Under the pieces are notes generated by a model that saw nothing but the letters and a program-made list of their open reading frames with translations, ran no database searches and had not been told where the DNA came from. Positions 41,645 to 51,500 of a stretch of DNA of 64,000 nucleotides are shown here, in pieces; position 1 is the first letter of the stretch; each line of letters begins with the position of its first letter. The position numbers and the translations under genes were made by a program. Source of the stretch: Methylorubrum aminovorans (lineage in GTDB: Bacteria; Pseudomonadota; Alphaproteobacteria; Rhizobiales; Beijerinckiaceae); the NCBI RefSeq assembly GCF_022179725.1, contig NZ_BPRC01000011.1:1-64000 (forward strand), written 5' to 3'.

Positions 41645-42817
41645 TCAGGCCGGAGAGCCGGTGCCCTGCCCCGGTCCTTGCGCCGCATAGCCGACTGCTT
41701 GGCGCTTCTCGGCCTCCGACAGAAAGTCGGCACCTTGCACCCGGCGCCACAGCGATTCGCGCTCGGTCGCCAGCGCCTCGACGGCGTCGAGGTCCGGCTC
41801 CAGCCGGGCGGGGCCGAAGGCCGGCTCCAGCCAACGGGCGAGGGAATCGGCGGTGCGCCGCACCAGCGGGATCACCATCTGGCGGTAGAAGGCGCGGTTG
41901 GCCTCGGCGTAGTTGGCATGGGTGTTGTCGCCGGGAAGGCCGAGCAGCAGCGGCGGCACGCCGAAGGCCAACGCGATCTCGCGCGCGGCCGCCGCCTTCG
42001 CCTCGACGAAGTCCATCTCCTTCGGCGAGAGCGAGAGCGGGCGCCAATCGAGCCCGCCATCGAGGAGCAGCGGCCGGCCGGCATTGGCGCTGCCCTGGTA
42101 GCTTGCCTCCAATTCCGCTTTGAGGCGGGTGAACTGCGTGTCGCTGAGCGCCGCGCCGGTCGAAGGAGCGAAGACGAGCGCACCGGATGGACGCGCCGCG
42201 TTGTCGAGCAGCGCCTTGTTCCAGGCGCCGGCCGCATTGTGGATGTCGAGCGGCACCGCCGCCGCCTCCATCGGCGAGAGGCCGTAATGGTCGTCGAGCG
42301 GATTGAACAGCGTCAGGTGCAGGATCGGCGGCACCGGGCCGGTCTGCTCGTAGCGGAGGCGACGGCCGCCCACGGCATACGCGTAAGCCACCGGCCAGCC
42401 ATCGGCGCCGGCCACGACCTGCATCCGGTCCGGCCGCAGGGAGAACAGTTCACGCGGCGTGCCGTCGATCTCGACCGCTTCGATATAGGCGTTGCCGGAA
42501 ACCAAAAGGTGTCCGTACACCCCGTCGAGGAAGCGCATGCCGCCCTCGCGCGGATTAGGGCGAGCGAGCAGCGCCATCAGCGGATGCGCGTCGCCGGCGC
42601 CTTCCAGCGTCAGCGGCAGGGAGGCGGCGGCCTCGGCGACCAGACGGACGGCGCGATGAACGACGGCGTTGCGCTGAAAGCCTTCACGGGCCAGAGCCGC
42701 GTAATCGCGCGTGGTCCAGACCGCTCTGCTCTCCCCGTATAGGGCGAAAGCCGTGGCTGCTTTGGTTGCCGGCACGAAGCCGGCGGCCCTGGCGAGCCGC
42801 GCGATGAATCCAGGCAT
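41645..42817 (-). CDS. GTA g3-like portal protein (HK97 family)
   Basis: 390 residues. Portal features: VWTTRDYAALAREGFQRNAV and VHRAVRLVAEAAASLPL at the start, LHLTLFNPLDDHYGLSPMEA mid-way, and FGVPPLLLGLPGDNTHANYA near the end. The 12-mer portal is the DNA entry pore of the head. The ribosome binding site GAGGAG lies about 8 bases upstream, and a parS-like palindrome sits about 20-36 bp upstream of the start. Confidence 0.92.
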   Translation of the reverse strand: MPGFIARLARAAGFVPATKAATAFALYGESRAVWTTRDYAALAREGFQRNAVVHRAVRLVAEAAASLPLTLEGAGDAHPLMALLARPNPREGGMRFLDGVYGHLLVSGNAYIEAVEIDGTPRELFSLRPDRMQVVAGADGWPVAYAYAVGGRRLRYEQTGPVPPILHLTLFNPLDDHYGLSPMEAAAVPLDIHNAAGAWNKALLDNAARPSGALVFAPSTGAALSDTQFTRLKAELEASYQGSANAGRPLLLDGGLDWRPLSLSPKEMDFVEAKAAAAREIALAFGVPPLLLGLPGDNTHANYAEANRAFYRQMVIPLVRRTADSLARWLEPAFGPARLEPDLDAVEALATERESLWRRVQGADFLSEAEKRQAVGYAAQGPGQGTGSPA

Positions 42818-42837
42818 GGCACGCTCCTCGCCAGCAA

Positions 42838-42853
42838 TGTTTCACGTGAAATT
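42838..42853. promoter_or_regulatory. parS: parS-like ParB-binding palindrome
   Basis: TGTTTCACGTGAAATT contains the perfect 12-bp palindrome TTTCACGTGAAA and matches the bacterial parS consensus (TGTTTCACGTGAAACA) at 14 of 16 positions. It is in the 47-bp gap between the TerL stop and the portal start. Binding by ParB or Noc-like protein is inferred from the match only; parS sites are normally near the replication origin. Confidence 0.6.
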
Positions 42854-42864
42854 AACCGCGGCCG

Positions 42865-44169
42865 TCAGAGCCGGCGGATCCGCGGCTCCGCCGAGGGCGC
42901 GAGCATCAGGTGCGTGAGCGCCCAGACCAGCGCGTCGAGCCGATCCGGCGAGCCGCCACCCGACAGACCACCGGGACCGAAGGCGCACATCTCATCCTCC
43001 AGTGCCGGCAACGGGCCGACATGGCGGACGCGCCCTTGAGCGTAGAGCAGCGAAACCGGCTCGGCCCGCAGCCACTTGCCTCGTGTCGCCCGCACCGTGG
43101 CGACGGGTACGCCGGGGTCGGCCTCGGCGAGCACCGCGACGACCATCTCGCCGCCCTGATTGACCTCGGCCACCAGCGCGTCGGCCTTGAGCCGATGATA
43201 CAGGGCGAGCGCGGCGCGCGCCCAGATAGCGGGCGCGGCCTGTTCCAGGGTCGCGTCGGCCAGGACATAGGCGGTTCCGTCGGCCGCGAGTCCCGCCGCG
43301 ACGATCCCGCAGGCATCGGCCCCGGCCCGCGACGAGGCCGGCGGATCGACCGCGACGACGATACGCTGCAGCAGCGGCGCCTCATGGACCCGCCCTCGCT
43401 CGATGGCGTCGCGGGTCCAGAGCGCGTCCGGCCGATCCTCGATCAGTTCGCCGTCGAGTTCCTGGCGGCCGAGCCGGGTGCCGGCATAGCGCCCGACCAC
43501 ATCCTCCAGAAAACTCGGCGCGAGGTTCGCTGCATTGTCGGCGGTGCGCGAGCGCGTCACCACCGTGCGCGGATCGGCGATCAGCCGGCGGATCAGCGGC
43601 ACCGGACGCGGCGTCGTCGTGACGAGACCGCGCGGATGGCGCCCGAGCCGCAGACCGAACTGGATCATGTCGTAGGTGGTCTCGGCCTCGCGCCACTTGG
43701 CCACCTCGTCGGACCAGACGGCGCCGAATTGCGGCCCGCGCAGGGAATCCGGCTCCTCGGCCGAGAAGGCGAGCGCCACCGCGCCGTTGCCGAACACCAC
43801 CCGCCGCCGCGAAGGCTGCCAGACCGGCGGCGGCCCGCCGAGCCGCGGCAGAGCGAGAAGACCGGACGGCCCCTCGATCATCACGTCGCGCACGTCGGCA
43901 AAGGTCTCGCCAACGAGCGCGATCCGCTCGACTGGCTCCAGCGAAAAGACCGGGTCGCCGTGGGCGAGGCCGCGGACCCATTCGGCGCCGGTCCGGGTCT
44001 TTCCGGAGCCCCGCCCGCCGATCACCGCCCAGGTGGTCCAGTCTCCCGGCGGCGGAAGCTGGTCCTGCCGCGCCAAGTGGAGCCAATCGGCCTCAAGCAG
44101 GCGCAGATGCGCCGGCGTGAGCCGGGTCAGGAACGCCAGCGTCCGGTTCCGCTGCCGCGAATGCAGCAT
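42865..44169 (-). CDS. GTA g2-like large terminase
   Basis: About 434 residues from the ATG at 44169. ATPase Walker A: WAVIGGRGSGKTRTGAEWVR; acidic Walker B-like VWSDEVAKW; nuclease domain acidic residues in VVAVDPPASSRAGADACGIV and SPDRLDALVWALTHLML. The adaptor-like helix TPAHLRLLEADWLHLARQDQ opens the protein. It packages host DNA headfuls. Its start lies 77 bp inside the small terminase gene, in another frame. Confidence 0.92.
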   Translation of the reverse strand: MLHSRQRNRTLAFLTRLTPAHLRLLEADWLHLARQDQLPPPGDWTTWAVIGGRGSGKTRTGAEWVRGLAHGDPVFSLEPVERIALVGETFADVRDVMIEGPSGLLALPRLGGPPPVWQPSRRRVVFGNGAVALAFSAEEPDSLRGPQFGAVWSDEVAKWREAETTYDMIQFGLRLGRHPRGLVTTTPRPVPLIRRLIADPRTVVTRSRTADNAANLAPSFLEDVVGRYAGTRLGRQELDGELIEDRPDALWTRDAIERGRVHEAPLLQRIVVAVDPPASSRAGADACGIVAAGLAADGTAYVLADATLEQAAPAIWARAALALYHRLKADALVAEVNQGGEMVVAVLAEADPGVPVATVRATRGKWLRAEPVSLLYAQGRVRHVGPLPALEDEMCAFGPGGLSGGGSPDRLDALVWALTHLMLAPSAEPRIRRL

Positions 44170-44521
44170 AGCGGCGCGCGATATCCGCTCGCATCGCCAC
44201 GAGATTGACGGCGGACAGGGATGATCGGCCGGCCGCGCCATCCGTCCCTCCCTCTCGCGCGGCCCGGTCGGCCGCCTTCATGTCGTCGAGCAGGTTCTTC
44301 AACCCGCCGAGATCCCGCAGCACCTTTCCGGAATCGAACCCGGTGGGCGGCGGCTCGGCGTTGAGAGCGGCATCGAAGCGCTCGATCTGCCGTTCGATAT
44401 GCGTCCGCAATCGCGCCCGCAGCCGCTTGGCATCGGGTGCACGCTTGCGCGCTTTTCGAGAGTTCGGCTGCGAATGGGCGCTGGGCCCGGGCTCACCGCG
44501 TGGTTCGGAGGGGTCCGGCAT
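44093..44521 (-). CDS. GTA g1-like small terminase
   Basis: About 142 residues; I choose the ATG at 44521, which has GGAG 8 bases upstream, over a GTG at 44539. Features are a disordered basic start, a helical bundle (RLRTHIERQIERFDAALNAE; LGGLKNLLDDMKAADRAA) and a Ala/Pro-rich tail. It is the first gene of the GTA transcript, where RcGTA encodes TerS. Specific DNA binding (pac/cos) is not expected in GTAs, which package random DNA. Confidence 0.8.
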   Translation of the reverse strand: MPDPSEPRGEPGPSAHSQPNSRKARKRAPDAKRLRARLRTHIERQIERFDAALNAEPPPTGFDSGKVLRDLGGLKNLLDDMKAADRAAREGGTDGAAGRSSLSAVNLVAMRADIARRYAAFAAAEPDAGVPDPAHAGASAPA

Positions 44522-44558
44522 CGCGGCGTCTCCATTCACACTTCTTGAGCGTGCCCTT

Positions 44559-44587
44559 TACCTACACGAAGAGCGTTGCGCTGTCAA
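44559..44587 (-). promoter_or_regulatory. sigma70-like promoter of the GTA gene cluster
   Basis: On the minus strand TTGACA (44587-44582) is followed, after a 17-base spacer, by TAGGTA (44564-44559). This is a perfect -35 box and a fair -10 box at ideal spacing, about 40-60 bp upstream of the small terminase start. The surrounding ~60 bp are AT-richer than the genes. It would drive the entire 17-kb cluster. Any GTA activator site is not recognisable. Confidence 0.6.
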
Positions 44588-44769
44588 ACCATAAATTCCT
44601 ATTAGTCGCGCATATCGGAATTTAGTCCGCAGAGTCGCCTGCCCATGCGGCGATGCGGGGGCGCGTTCCGGCTATGAATTTTCACACAAAGGAGGAACGC
44701 AAACCGAGCTTCGCTAGTCATTGTGGCAAGGTGTGCGCATCACCGCACCCAACAAACGGGAGTCAGCAG

Positions 44770-44850
44770 ATGCTCAAAGGTGGCCTTCTCTGGTTGATCG
44801 GCATTCCCCTGCCGATCATTCTTCTGCTGTGGTTCTTCGGCGTATTCTAG
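44770..44850 (+). CDS. very small hydrophobic membrane protein (26 aa)
   Basis: ATG at 44770 gives MLKGGLLWLIGIPLPIILLL plus a short aromatic end, essentially a single transmembrane helix with a Gly-x-Pro-x-Pro kink. I recall near-identical tiny ORFs in many alphaproteobacteria, so conservation supports it. The frame extends upstream to 44653 but without similar character. Function unknown. Confidence 0.6.
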   Translation: MLKGGLLWLIGIPLPIILLLWFFGVF

Positions 44851-45018
44851 GATTGCCTCATAAAACCCTCGATCAGCGATCGTTCTCGCTCTGACGAGGG
44901 ACGCGCAACGTGGGTTTCGTGAGAGATACTTCAATTCTCTCCGGCGTCGGGATCGGGGTTATCGAGCCTCGGCCGACGCCTTCCTCGACTTCGAACATTA
45001 CCCCTATCGGCCTCCGCG

Positions 45019-45804
45019 TCAGGCCGGCACGCTCCGCGGCGTGTAGACGAAGGGCAGCCGTCCCTCCCGCTCGATCAGCCGGGTCGTCGGCGCACCGATG
45101 ATGACCATGGTCGCCATATCGGCCGGTGCGGTGCGGGCCTCATCGAGGGTGAGCACCCGCAGGGCTTCGTCCGGCCGGGTCACGGCGCGGGCGAAGATGA
45201 CCGGCGTGGCGGGTGGTAGGATCTCGGCGGCGAGCGCCAGGGCCCGGCCGAGCTGCCAAGGGCGCGCCGACGAAATCGGATTGTAGAGGGCCACGCTCAG
45301 CCCCGCCCTGAGAACCGCCTCCAGCCGGGCGGTCACGACCTCCCAGGGCTTGAGGTTGTCGGAGAGCGAGATCGCGCAGAAATCGCCGCCCAGCGGCGCA
45401 CCGAGACGGGCAGCGGCAGCGAGCATCGCGGTGATGCCGGGCTCGACACGAATCTCGAGGTCGCGCCATTCCGCGGGGCCGCTCTCGACCGCCTCGAACA
45501 CGGCCGCGGCCATGGCGAACACGCCGGGATCGCCGCCGGAGACCACGGCGACGTGCCGGCCGGACATCGCGAGTTCGAGCGCGTGGCGGGCGCGGTCGAC
45601 CTCGACCCGGTTGTCGCTGGCATGGCGGGTCAGCCCCGCGCGCTCGGGCACGCGGGCGACGTAGGGAATGTAGCCGATCAGATCCTGCGCCCGGTCGAGG
45701 GCAGCGCGGGCCGATTCTGTGAGCAGGCGCGGATCGCCCGGCCCGAGGCCGATGATCGTGACGCTGCCCTTGCCCCTTGCCTCAACCCTTTCCGGCGCGC
45801 TCAC
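45019..45804 (-). CDS. cobJ: precorrin-3B C17-methyltransferase CobJ
   Basis: 261 residues from a GTG that overlaps the cobI stop (GTGA). Tetrapyrrole methylase features: VTIIGLGPGDPRLLT, VVSGGDPGVFAMA and RVEPGITAMLAAAARLGAPL plus GGDFCAISLSDNLKPWE, the CobJ-specific segment. It methylates C17 with ring contraction. It is the last gene of the cob operon; about 170 bp follow to the small membrane protein. Confidence 0.93.
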   Translation of the reverse strand: MSAPERVEARGKGSVTIIGLGPGDPRLLTESARAALDRAQDLIGYIPYVARVPERAGLTRHASDNRVEVDRARHALELAMSGRHVAVVSGGDPGVFAMAAAVFEAVESGPAEWRDLEIRVEPGITAMLAAAARLGAPLGGDFCAISLSDNLKPWEVVTARLEAVLRAGLSVALYNPISSARPWQLGRALALAAEILPPATPVIFARAVTRPDEALRVLTLDEARTAPADMATMVIIGAPTTRLIEREGRLPFVYTPRSVPA

Positions 45805-46598
45805 GGGCGCCTTCCCTCTCCGGGCACCAGCACCATCGAGAAGTAGGGTGCGACGTCGTCCGCCTTCTCGGCCAGCGGCACCACCTGCTCGCCCGCCATG
45901 GTGCCGCGCTCCACGTAGACGGCGCGCGCCAGAAAGCCGGTCTCGGCCAGCACGCCGCGCACCTTCGGAAGGTGACGCCCGAGCTTCATGATGACGGCGG
46001 CGTCCGTTCCCTTCAGCCGCTCCACCAGGGCCTCGCGCGGCAGGGTCGCGGGCAGGATGGTGAGCACGTCGTCGCCCCAGGTGATCGGGGTGCCGGCCCG
46101 CGTCCAGCAGCCGGACATGCCGGTGACGCCGGGGATGACTTCCACGGGGAAGCGGTCCTTCAGGCGCCGCCAGAGATGCATGAACGAGCCGTAGAAGAAG
46201 GGATCGCCCTCCGACAGGATCGCCACGTCGCGCCCGGCGCCGAGATGGTCGGCGAGCCGTCCCGCCGCCTCGTCGTAGAAGCCGGCCAGGGCCGAGACGT
46301 ATTCCGGGTGATCCGGGTGAAGCTCGGTGGTGTAGGGATAGGCCAGCGGAAACTCGCGGACGGGATCGCACACCACCGCGTCGGCGATGGTGCGGGCGTT
46401 GCCGCGCTTGCCCCGCTTGCAGAAGTGAACGAGCACGGGGGCGTGCTCCAGCACCCGCATCGCCTTCACGGTGAGGAAATCCGGGTCCCCCGGCCCCATG
46501 CCGACGCCGTAGAGTGTGCCGGTCTTGGCCATGGCGGGGGTCTCGCCCGCGCCGTCCGCGGTCTCGGCCGGGGCGTCGATGCGCACGCTCCCCTCCAT
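45801..46598 (-). CDS. cobI: precorrin-2 C20-methyltransferase CobI
   Basis: About 265 residues from the ATG overlapping the cobH stop; a second ATG at codon 23 (MAKTGTLYG) is an alternative start. SAM-binding tetrapyrrole methylase motifs: LYGVGMGPGDPDFLTVKAMR, VAILSEGDPFFYGSFMHLWR, VEVIPGVTGMSGCWTRAG. It adds the C20 methyl to precorrin-2. The order cobH-cobI-cobJ with ATGA/GTGA overlaps indicates one polycistron. Confidence 0.93.
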   Translation of the reverse strand: MEGSVRIDAPAETADGAGETPAMAKTGTLYGVGMGPGDPDFLTVKAMRVLEHAPVLVHFCKRGKRGNARTIADAVVCDPVREFPLAYPYTTELHPDHPEYVSALAGFYDEAAGRLADHLGAGRDVAILSEGDPFFYGSFMHLWRRLKDRFPVEVIPGVTGMSGCWTRAGTPITWGDDVLTILPATLPREALVERLKGTDAAVIMKLGRHLPKVRGVLAETGFLARAVYVERGTMAGEQVVPLAEKADDVAPYFSMVLVPGEGRRP

Positions 46599-47230
46599 CA
46601 CTCGATCTCGTTGGCAAGCGCGTTGACGGCCGCCGCCGTCATGGCGCTGCCGCCACGGCGGCCATGGACCACGACGAAGGGCACGCGCCCGTCCCGCGCC
46701 AAAGCCTCCTTCGATTCCGCCGCGCCGACGAAGCCGACGGGGATGCCGATCACGGCGGCCGGGGGCGCGACGCCCTCGTCGAGCAGTTCGAGCAGGCGGA
46801 ACAGGGCCGTCGGCGCATTGCCGACGGCAACGACGCTGCCGGGCAGCTTGTCCCGCCACAGCTCCATCGCCGCGGCCGAGCGGGTTGTGCCCATCTCCGC
46901 CGCAAGGCCCGGCACGCGCGGGTCACCCAGCGTGCAGACCACCTCGTTCTTCGCCGGGAGGCGGGTTCGGGTGACGCCGTCTGCGACCATGCGGACATCG
47001 CACAGGATCGGCGCGCCGGCCTTCAACGCCGCCTCACCCGCCGCCGCGAAGGTGTCAGACATCTCCACGTCCCGCGGCAGATCGGTCATGCCGCAGGCAT
47101 GGATCATCCGCACCACGACCCGCTCGGCCGCGCCGGACCAGCGGGCGAGATCGGATTCGGCGCGGATCATCGCGAAGGAACGCGCGTAGATCGCGCCGCC
47201 GTCGCGGATGTAGTCGTGGCGGGCACTCAT
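46598..47230 (-). CDS. cobH: precorrin-8X methylmutase CobH
   Basis: 210 residues. CbiC/CobH features: YIRDGGAIYARSFAMIRAES, the catalytic His in VVVRMIHACGMTDLP, and VIGIPVGFVGAAESKEAL. It moves a methyl group from C11 to C12, giving hydrogenobyrinic acid. It starts 6 bp after the cobG stop. Confidence 0.94.
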   Translation of the reverse strand: MSARHDYIRDGGAIYARSFAMIRAESDLARWSGAAERVVVRMIHACGMTDLPRDVEMSDTFAAAGEAALKAGAPILCDVRMVADGVTRTRLPAKNEVVCTLGDPRVPGLAAEMGTTRSAAAMELWRDKLPGSVVAVGNAPTALFRLLELLDEGVAPPAAVIGIPVGFVGAAESKEALARDGRVPFVVVHGRRGGSAMTAAAVNALANEIE

Positions 47231-47236
47231 CGCACG

Positions 47237-48523
47237 TTATCCTGACACGTCGTCGCGAAACACGGGGTCCAGCCCCGGAAGCCCGGCGGCTGCGGCCTTC
47301 CTTATCCGGTCCAGCGCCGCCTCGAAAGCGAGACGCGTTGCCGGCTCGCCAGAGGGGGGGCCGGCGAGCACCACGTCGTAGGCGCCGTCCCGGCCGACCA
47401 GGGTGAGATCGGCGGGGCTCGGATGGGCGCAACCCTTGGCGCAGCCCGAGACATGGGCGGTGAGCCCGGCGAACGGCGCCAGCGCCTGCGCCAACCGGGC
47501 GGCGTGGTCGGGCACGGGCGTGGTGCCGGAGCGGCAGGCCGGCGCACCGGGGCAGGCGGCGATCCGGCGGCGCGGATCGTCCGGCGCCACGATGAAGCCG
47601 GCCTGCGCCAATTCCTCTTGGAGCACGGCGGTGCGGCTCGCGGGGGCGATCAGCGCGAAGCCGCGCTCCGCGCTCAGGCGCACCTCCCCGTCGCCGGCCA
47701 GAGCGGCCACCTGCTCCAGCCGGTCCGCGGTGCAGCGGCCGAAGGGCGCCTGCACCAGGAGCGCCGCAATCTCTCCGCTCAAGGCGACGCGTCCCGGTGC
47801 GCCAGGAACGCGCGTGGGCGCGAGCGGCGTCGGCGCGAACGGGAAGAAGCCGGCCACCGCCGCGATCACGGCCCGCTGGTGCGGATCGAGGTCGCGCACC
47901 CGACGTCCGCCGATCTCGGCGAAGGCCATGAGGGCGAGGCCGAGGACACCGGCCGCCTGACGCTCCGGCAGCACGCCGCAGCGGAGGGCACCGCTCGCAT
48001 CCGCGAGCCCGAAGGTGACTTGCCCCGGCCTCTCGGCAAACAGATAGAAATCGGCTTCCGCCCCGCCGAGGCCGTGGGCACCGCAGCCGTCGATCGCCAC
48101 CAGGGTCTTCGCCGGCAGGCCCGGCACGGCGCGCCCCGCGGTCTCCACGGCGCGGGCGAGCGCCGGCACGTCGATCTTTTCGTCCGGATCGAGGCCGGCG
48201 AGCGGCGCGGTGAGGGTGAGGCGCTGCGGGCCGCCATCGTCGCGGATGTCGCCCAGACCCGCCGCCGCCAGGGCGCAGGCGAGGCGCGGCGCGCTGGCCT
48301 CGCTGACGCCGCGGATCTGGAGGTTGCCGCGGGCGGTGACGTCGATATGGCCGTTGCCGTAGGCGCGGGCGCCGTCCGCCACCGCGCGCAACTGCGCGGG
48401 CGTCAGGCGCCCGAGCGGCGGGTGGATGCGGGCGAGCAATCCGTCGCCAGTCGGCATCGGCCGGGCGAGCGAGGGACACCAGCCGCGGCGGGCGCCCTCG
48501 GGCAGGGTGCGGCGGGGGCTCAT
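47237..48523 (-). CDS. cobG: precorrin-3B synthase CobG
   Basis: About 428 residues, ATG overlapping the cobN stop (ATGA). It is a sulfite/nitrite-reductase-like Fe-S oxygenase: N-terminal GWCPSLARPMPTGDGLLARI, siroheme/4Fe-4S-type cysteines CPGAPACRSGTTP and HVSGCAKGCAHPSPADLTL. Presence of CobG and CobN marks the oxygen-dependent route, which fits an aerobic methylotroph. Confidence 0.92.
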   Translation of the reverse strand: MSPRRTLPEGARRGWCPSLARPMPTGDGLLARIHPPLGRLTPAQLRAVADGARAYGNGHIDVTARGNLQIRGVSEASAPRLACALAAAGLGDIRDDGGPQRLTLTAPLAGLDPDEKIDVPALARAVETAGRAVPGLPAKTLVAIDGCGAHGLGGAEADFYLFAERPGQVTFGLADASGALRCGVLPERQAAGVLGLALMAFAEIGGRRVRDLDPHQRAVIAAVAGFFPFAPTPLAPTRVPGAPGRVALSGEIAALLVQAPFGRCTADRLEQVAALAGDGEVRLSAERGFALIAPASRTAVLQEELAQAGFIVAPDDPRRRIAACPGAPACRSGTTPVPDHAARLAQALAPFAGLTAHVSGCAKGCAHPSPADLTLVGRDGAYDVVLAGPPSGEPATRLAFEAALDRIRKAAAAGLPGLDPVFRDDVSG

Positions 48524-51500
48524 TCGGCGGCCATCATGGCATCGGCAGGCGCCGCGTTGCGCCGGCTCTGCCACAAGCCACGGGCGCGCATCTCATCGAA
48601 GCGCTCGAGGATGGCGCGGGTCGCCTCCGGATTGGCCGCCTTCAGGGCCTCGAACGTCTCCGGATCGGCGATCCAGGCGCCGTAGAGCCGGTCGAGGTCG
48701 GCGCTCGACACCGCATCCGTCGCGGCGGCGAGCACGAACACCGCATCGATCCCCTGCGCGAATTCCTGCGCACCGCGATAGCCGTGGCGGAGCTGGGCCG
48801 CGATCCAGCGCGGATGGCCGAGTCGGCCGCGGATCAACCGGGCGATGTCCTCGGCAGCGGTGCGGGTGCGCGGCGCCTCCGGGTTCGAGACGTCGAGGCT
48901 GTAGAGCGCAGGGACCCTCCCCTCCCCGGACGCGGCGGCGAAGAAACCACCCATGGCGTCGGCCGCCGCGTCGCCGTCGAGCAGGTCGCGCTCGGCGACA
49001 TCGAAGGCATGGACATAGGCGTCGGCGGCCGCGACGCGGGCGGCGAAATCCGCGTCCGCGCCCTCCGCGTCGCCGTAGGCGTGGGTGGTGGCAGCGAGAT
49101 AGGCCTGACCCAGATCGCTGCGGCCCGCCCAGGCCCGGTCGAGGGCGATCTCGGCCGTACCCGCGCCGTAGCGGCCGGGGGCGCCACCGTAGATGCGCGC
49201 GGCGGATTCGCCCCGGCGCCGGGCGGCGGCGAGCGGGTTCTCCTCGTCCTCCTCCTCGCGGGCGGCGACGGCACGCGCCGCCCGGTCGAGCAGCGACAGG
49301 GTTTCCGGGAACGTGTCGCGGAACGCGCCGGAGACGCGGCAGGTCACGTCGATGCGCGGCCGGTCGAGGAGGGCGAGCGGCAGCACCTCGAAGCCGGTGA
49401 CGCGGGTCGAGGCGTGGTCCCAGATCGGGCGCACGCCCATCAGCGCGAGGGCGTGGGCCACGTCCTCTCCGCCAGTGCGCAGCGTCGGCGAGGCCCAGAG
49501 ATCCATGACGATGCGGGCGGGATACTCGCCCTCGTCCTGCAGGTAGCGGCGCACCACCGCCTCCGCCGCCTTGGTGCCGAGCATGGTCGCGGCGCGGGTC
49601 GGCAGGGCACGCGGGTCGAGCGTCGTCAGGTTGCGCCCGGTGGGCATCACGTCCTGTCGCCCGCGCGAGGGCGAGCCGGCGGGGCCCGGCGCGACGAAGC
49701 GGCCGTCGAGGGCGGCAATCAGAGCGGCGCGCTCGGCCTCGGCGCTGGCGCGAACCGGCGCGACGGCATCGGCCGGGGCGCGGCCGAACACGTGCAGGCC
49801 GTCGCGGAACGGGGTCTCACCGAGATCGCACAGATGCGCGTCGAGCGCGGTCAGCGCGTCGGCCATCGGCGTGTCGCCATCGATGCCCGCCCCTGCGAGC
49901 AGGCCGTTGGAGGCCGCTTCATCCAGGATCGCCTCGGCGATCAGCCCGGCCCGGCGCGGATCGAGTACGCTGGCAGTGGAATATTCCTCCACCAGTTCAC
50001 GGAGCGCCGCGGCCTCAGGCGTGAGCCCGGCGGCCTCGACCGTGGGAGTGAGATGGCCGAGCGCGATCCCGCCGAGTCGGCGCTTGGCTGGCGCGGCCTC
50101 GCCGGGATCGTCGACGATGAAAGGATAGACCACCGGCAGCGCCCCGATGGCGAGCGCCGGCCAGCAATCGGCCGCGAGCGCCACCGCCTTGCCCGGCAGC
50201 CACTCGGTGGTGCCGTGGGTGCCGAGATGGATCAGCGCGTCGAAGGCTGTCCGCAGGCCCAGGTAGAAGGCGAGGTAGGCGTGGGTCGGCGGCTCGTCGG
50301 GGTCGTGGTAGCCGGCCTTGCGGTCGGTGCTGCGGCCGCGGTCGGGCTGGAGGAAGAGGGCGAGGCTTCCGCCGCCGCCAGCATCGCGCGGGGCGTCGAG
50401 CGCATCCCCTCTCCCCGCCTGCGGGGAGAGGGTCGCGTTTCCCCCTTGTCGGGGAGCGCGGCGAGGCGGCAGCCGGAGGTGAGGGGGCATTTCCGATAGA
50501 GACTCGGCCTGAAGCGCCCCTTCACCCTCGCTTCCGCTCGTCGCGCCGACGACAAGGTCGCCGCGACCCTCTCCCCGCGTACCGGGAGAGGGGATGTGCG
50601 CGGCAGCCGCGCGCACCATCCGGAACCGGAACGCGCCGTCGCGGCACACCGGATCGTCCTCCGGTGCGCCCCAACGCTCGGTGAGTTCCACCCGCCGCGC
50701 CTCCGGCAGCCTCTCGAACCACGCCGCATAATCGGCCAGCGGCACGCAGAAATCCGGCTCACCCTTCGTCAGCGCCTCCATCAGCGCGCCCGCCTCGGGC
50801 AGATCGCCCGCCGCAAAGCCCGCCGCGGCGAGGTCGGCAGCGATGGCGCGGGCGCTCTCCGGCGTGTCGAGGCCGACCGCGTAGCCGGCCCTTCCCCCAC
50901 GGGCGGGGTAGTCGGACAGCACCAGCGCGAGCCGACGTTCTTCACGCGGCGCCTGCCGCAAGCGGACCCATGCGGCGGCGCGGTCGGCGAGCGCGGCGAT
51001 GCCGGCGGGATCAGGCACGGCGCGGCGTTCCGAAAAACCCTCGACGGCCTCCGCCTCCTCCTTGAACGAGATGGGAAAGCCCGAGAGGCGCCCGTCGAAT
51101 TCCGGCAACGCGACCTGCATGGCGAGGTCGGACGCGTTCATGCCGCGCGCCGACGCGGCCCAGGCGCCGCGCGGGGCGCCGATCGTGTAGGCCTGGAGCA
51201 CGGGGCAATCGGCGGCGTCGAGCACGAAGCCGGCATCGTCGCGGGCGGAGAAGGCGGTGGCGGCGAGCACGATGTCGGGGCGGCGCTGCGAAAGCGTCGC
51301 GCGCAAGGTCGCGACCGCCTCCGGGTCCTTCAGGCTCGACACCGCGAGCGTGACGCAAGCCATGCCGCGTTCCTGCAAGGCGGCGGCGAGCTGCACGGCC
51401 GGCGCGGTCTCACCGGAGAGCACGGCCGAGCGGTAGACCAGCAGCAGCGCCAGCGGCCCCGGTCCGGCAGCCTCCATCGCCGCCTCGATCGCGAGAGGCC

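Noticed and set aside
46598..46859. A longer start for cobI at 46859
   Set aside because: The extra residues are antisense-like Arg-rich sequence within cobH; the ATG at 46598 overlaps the cobH stop.
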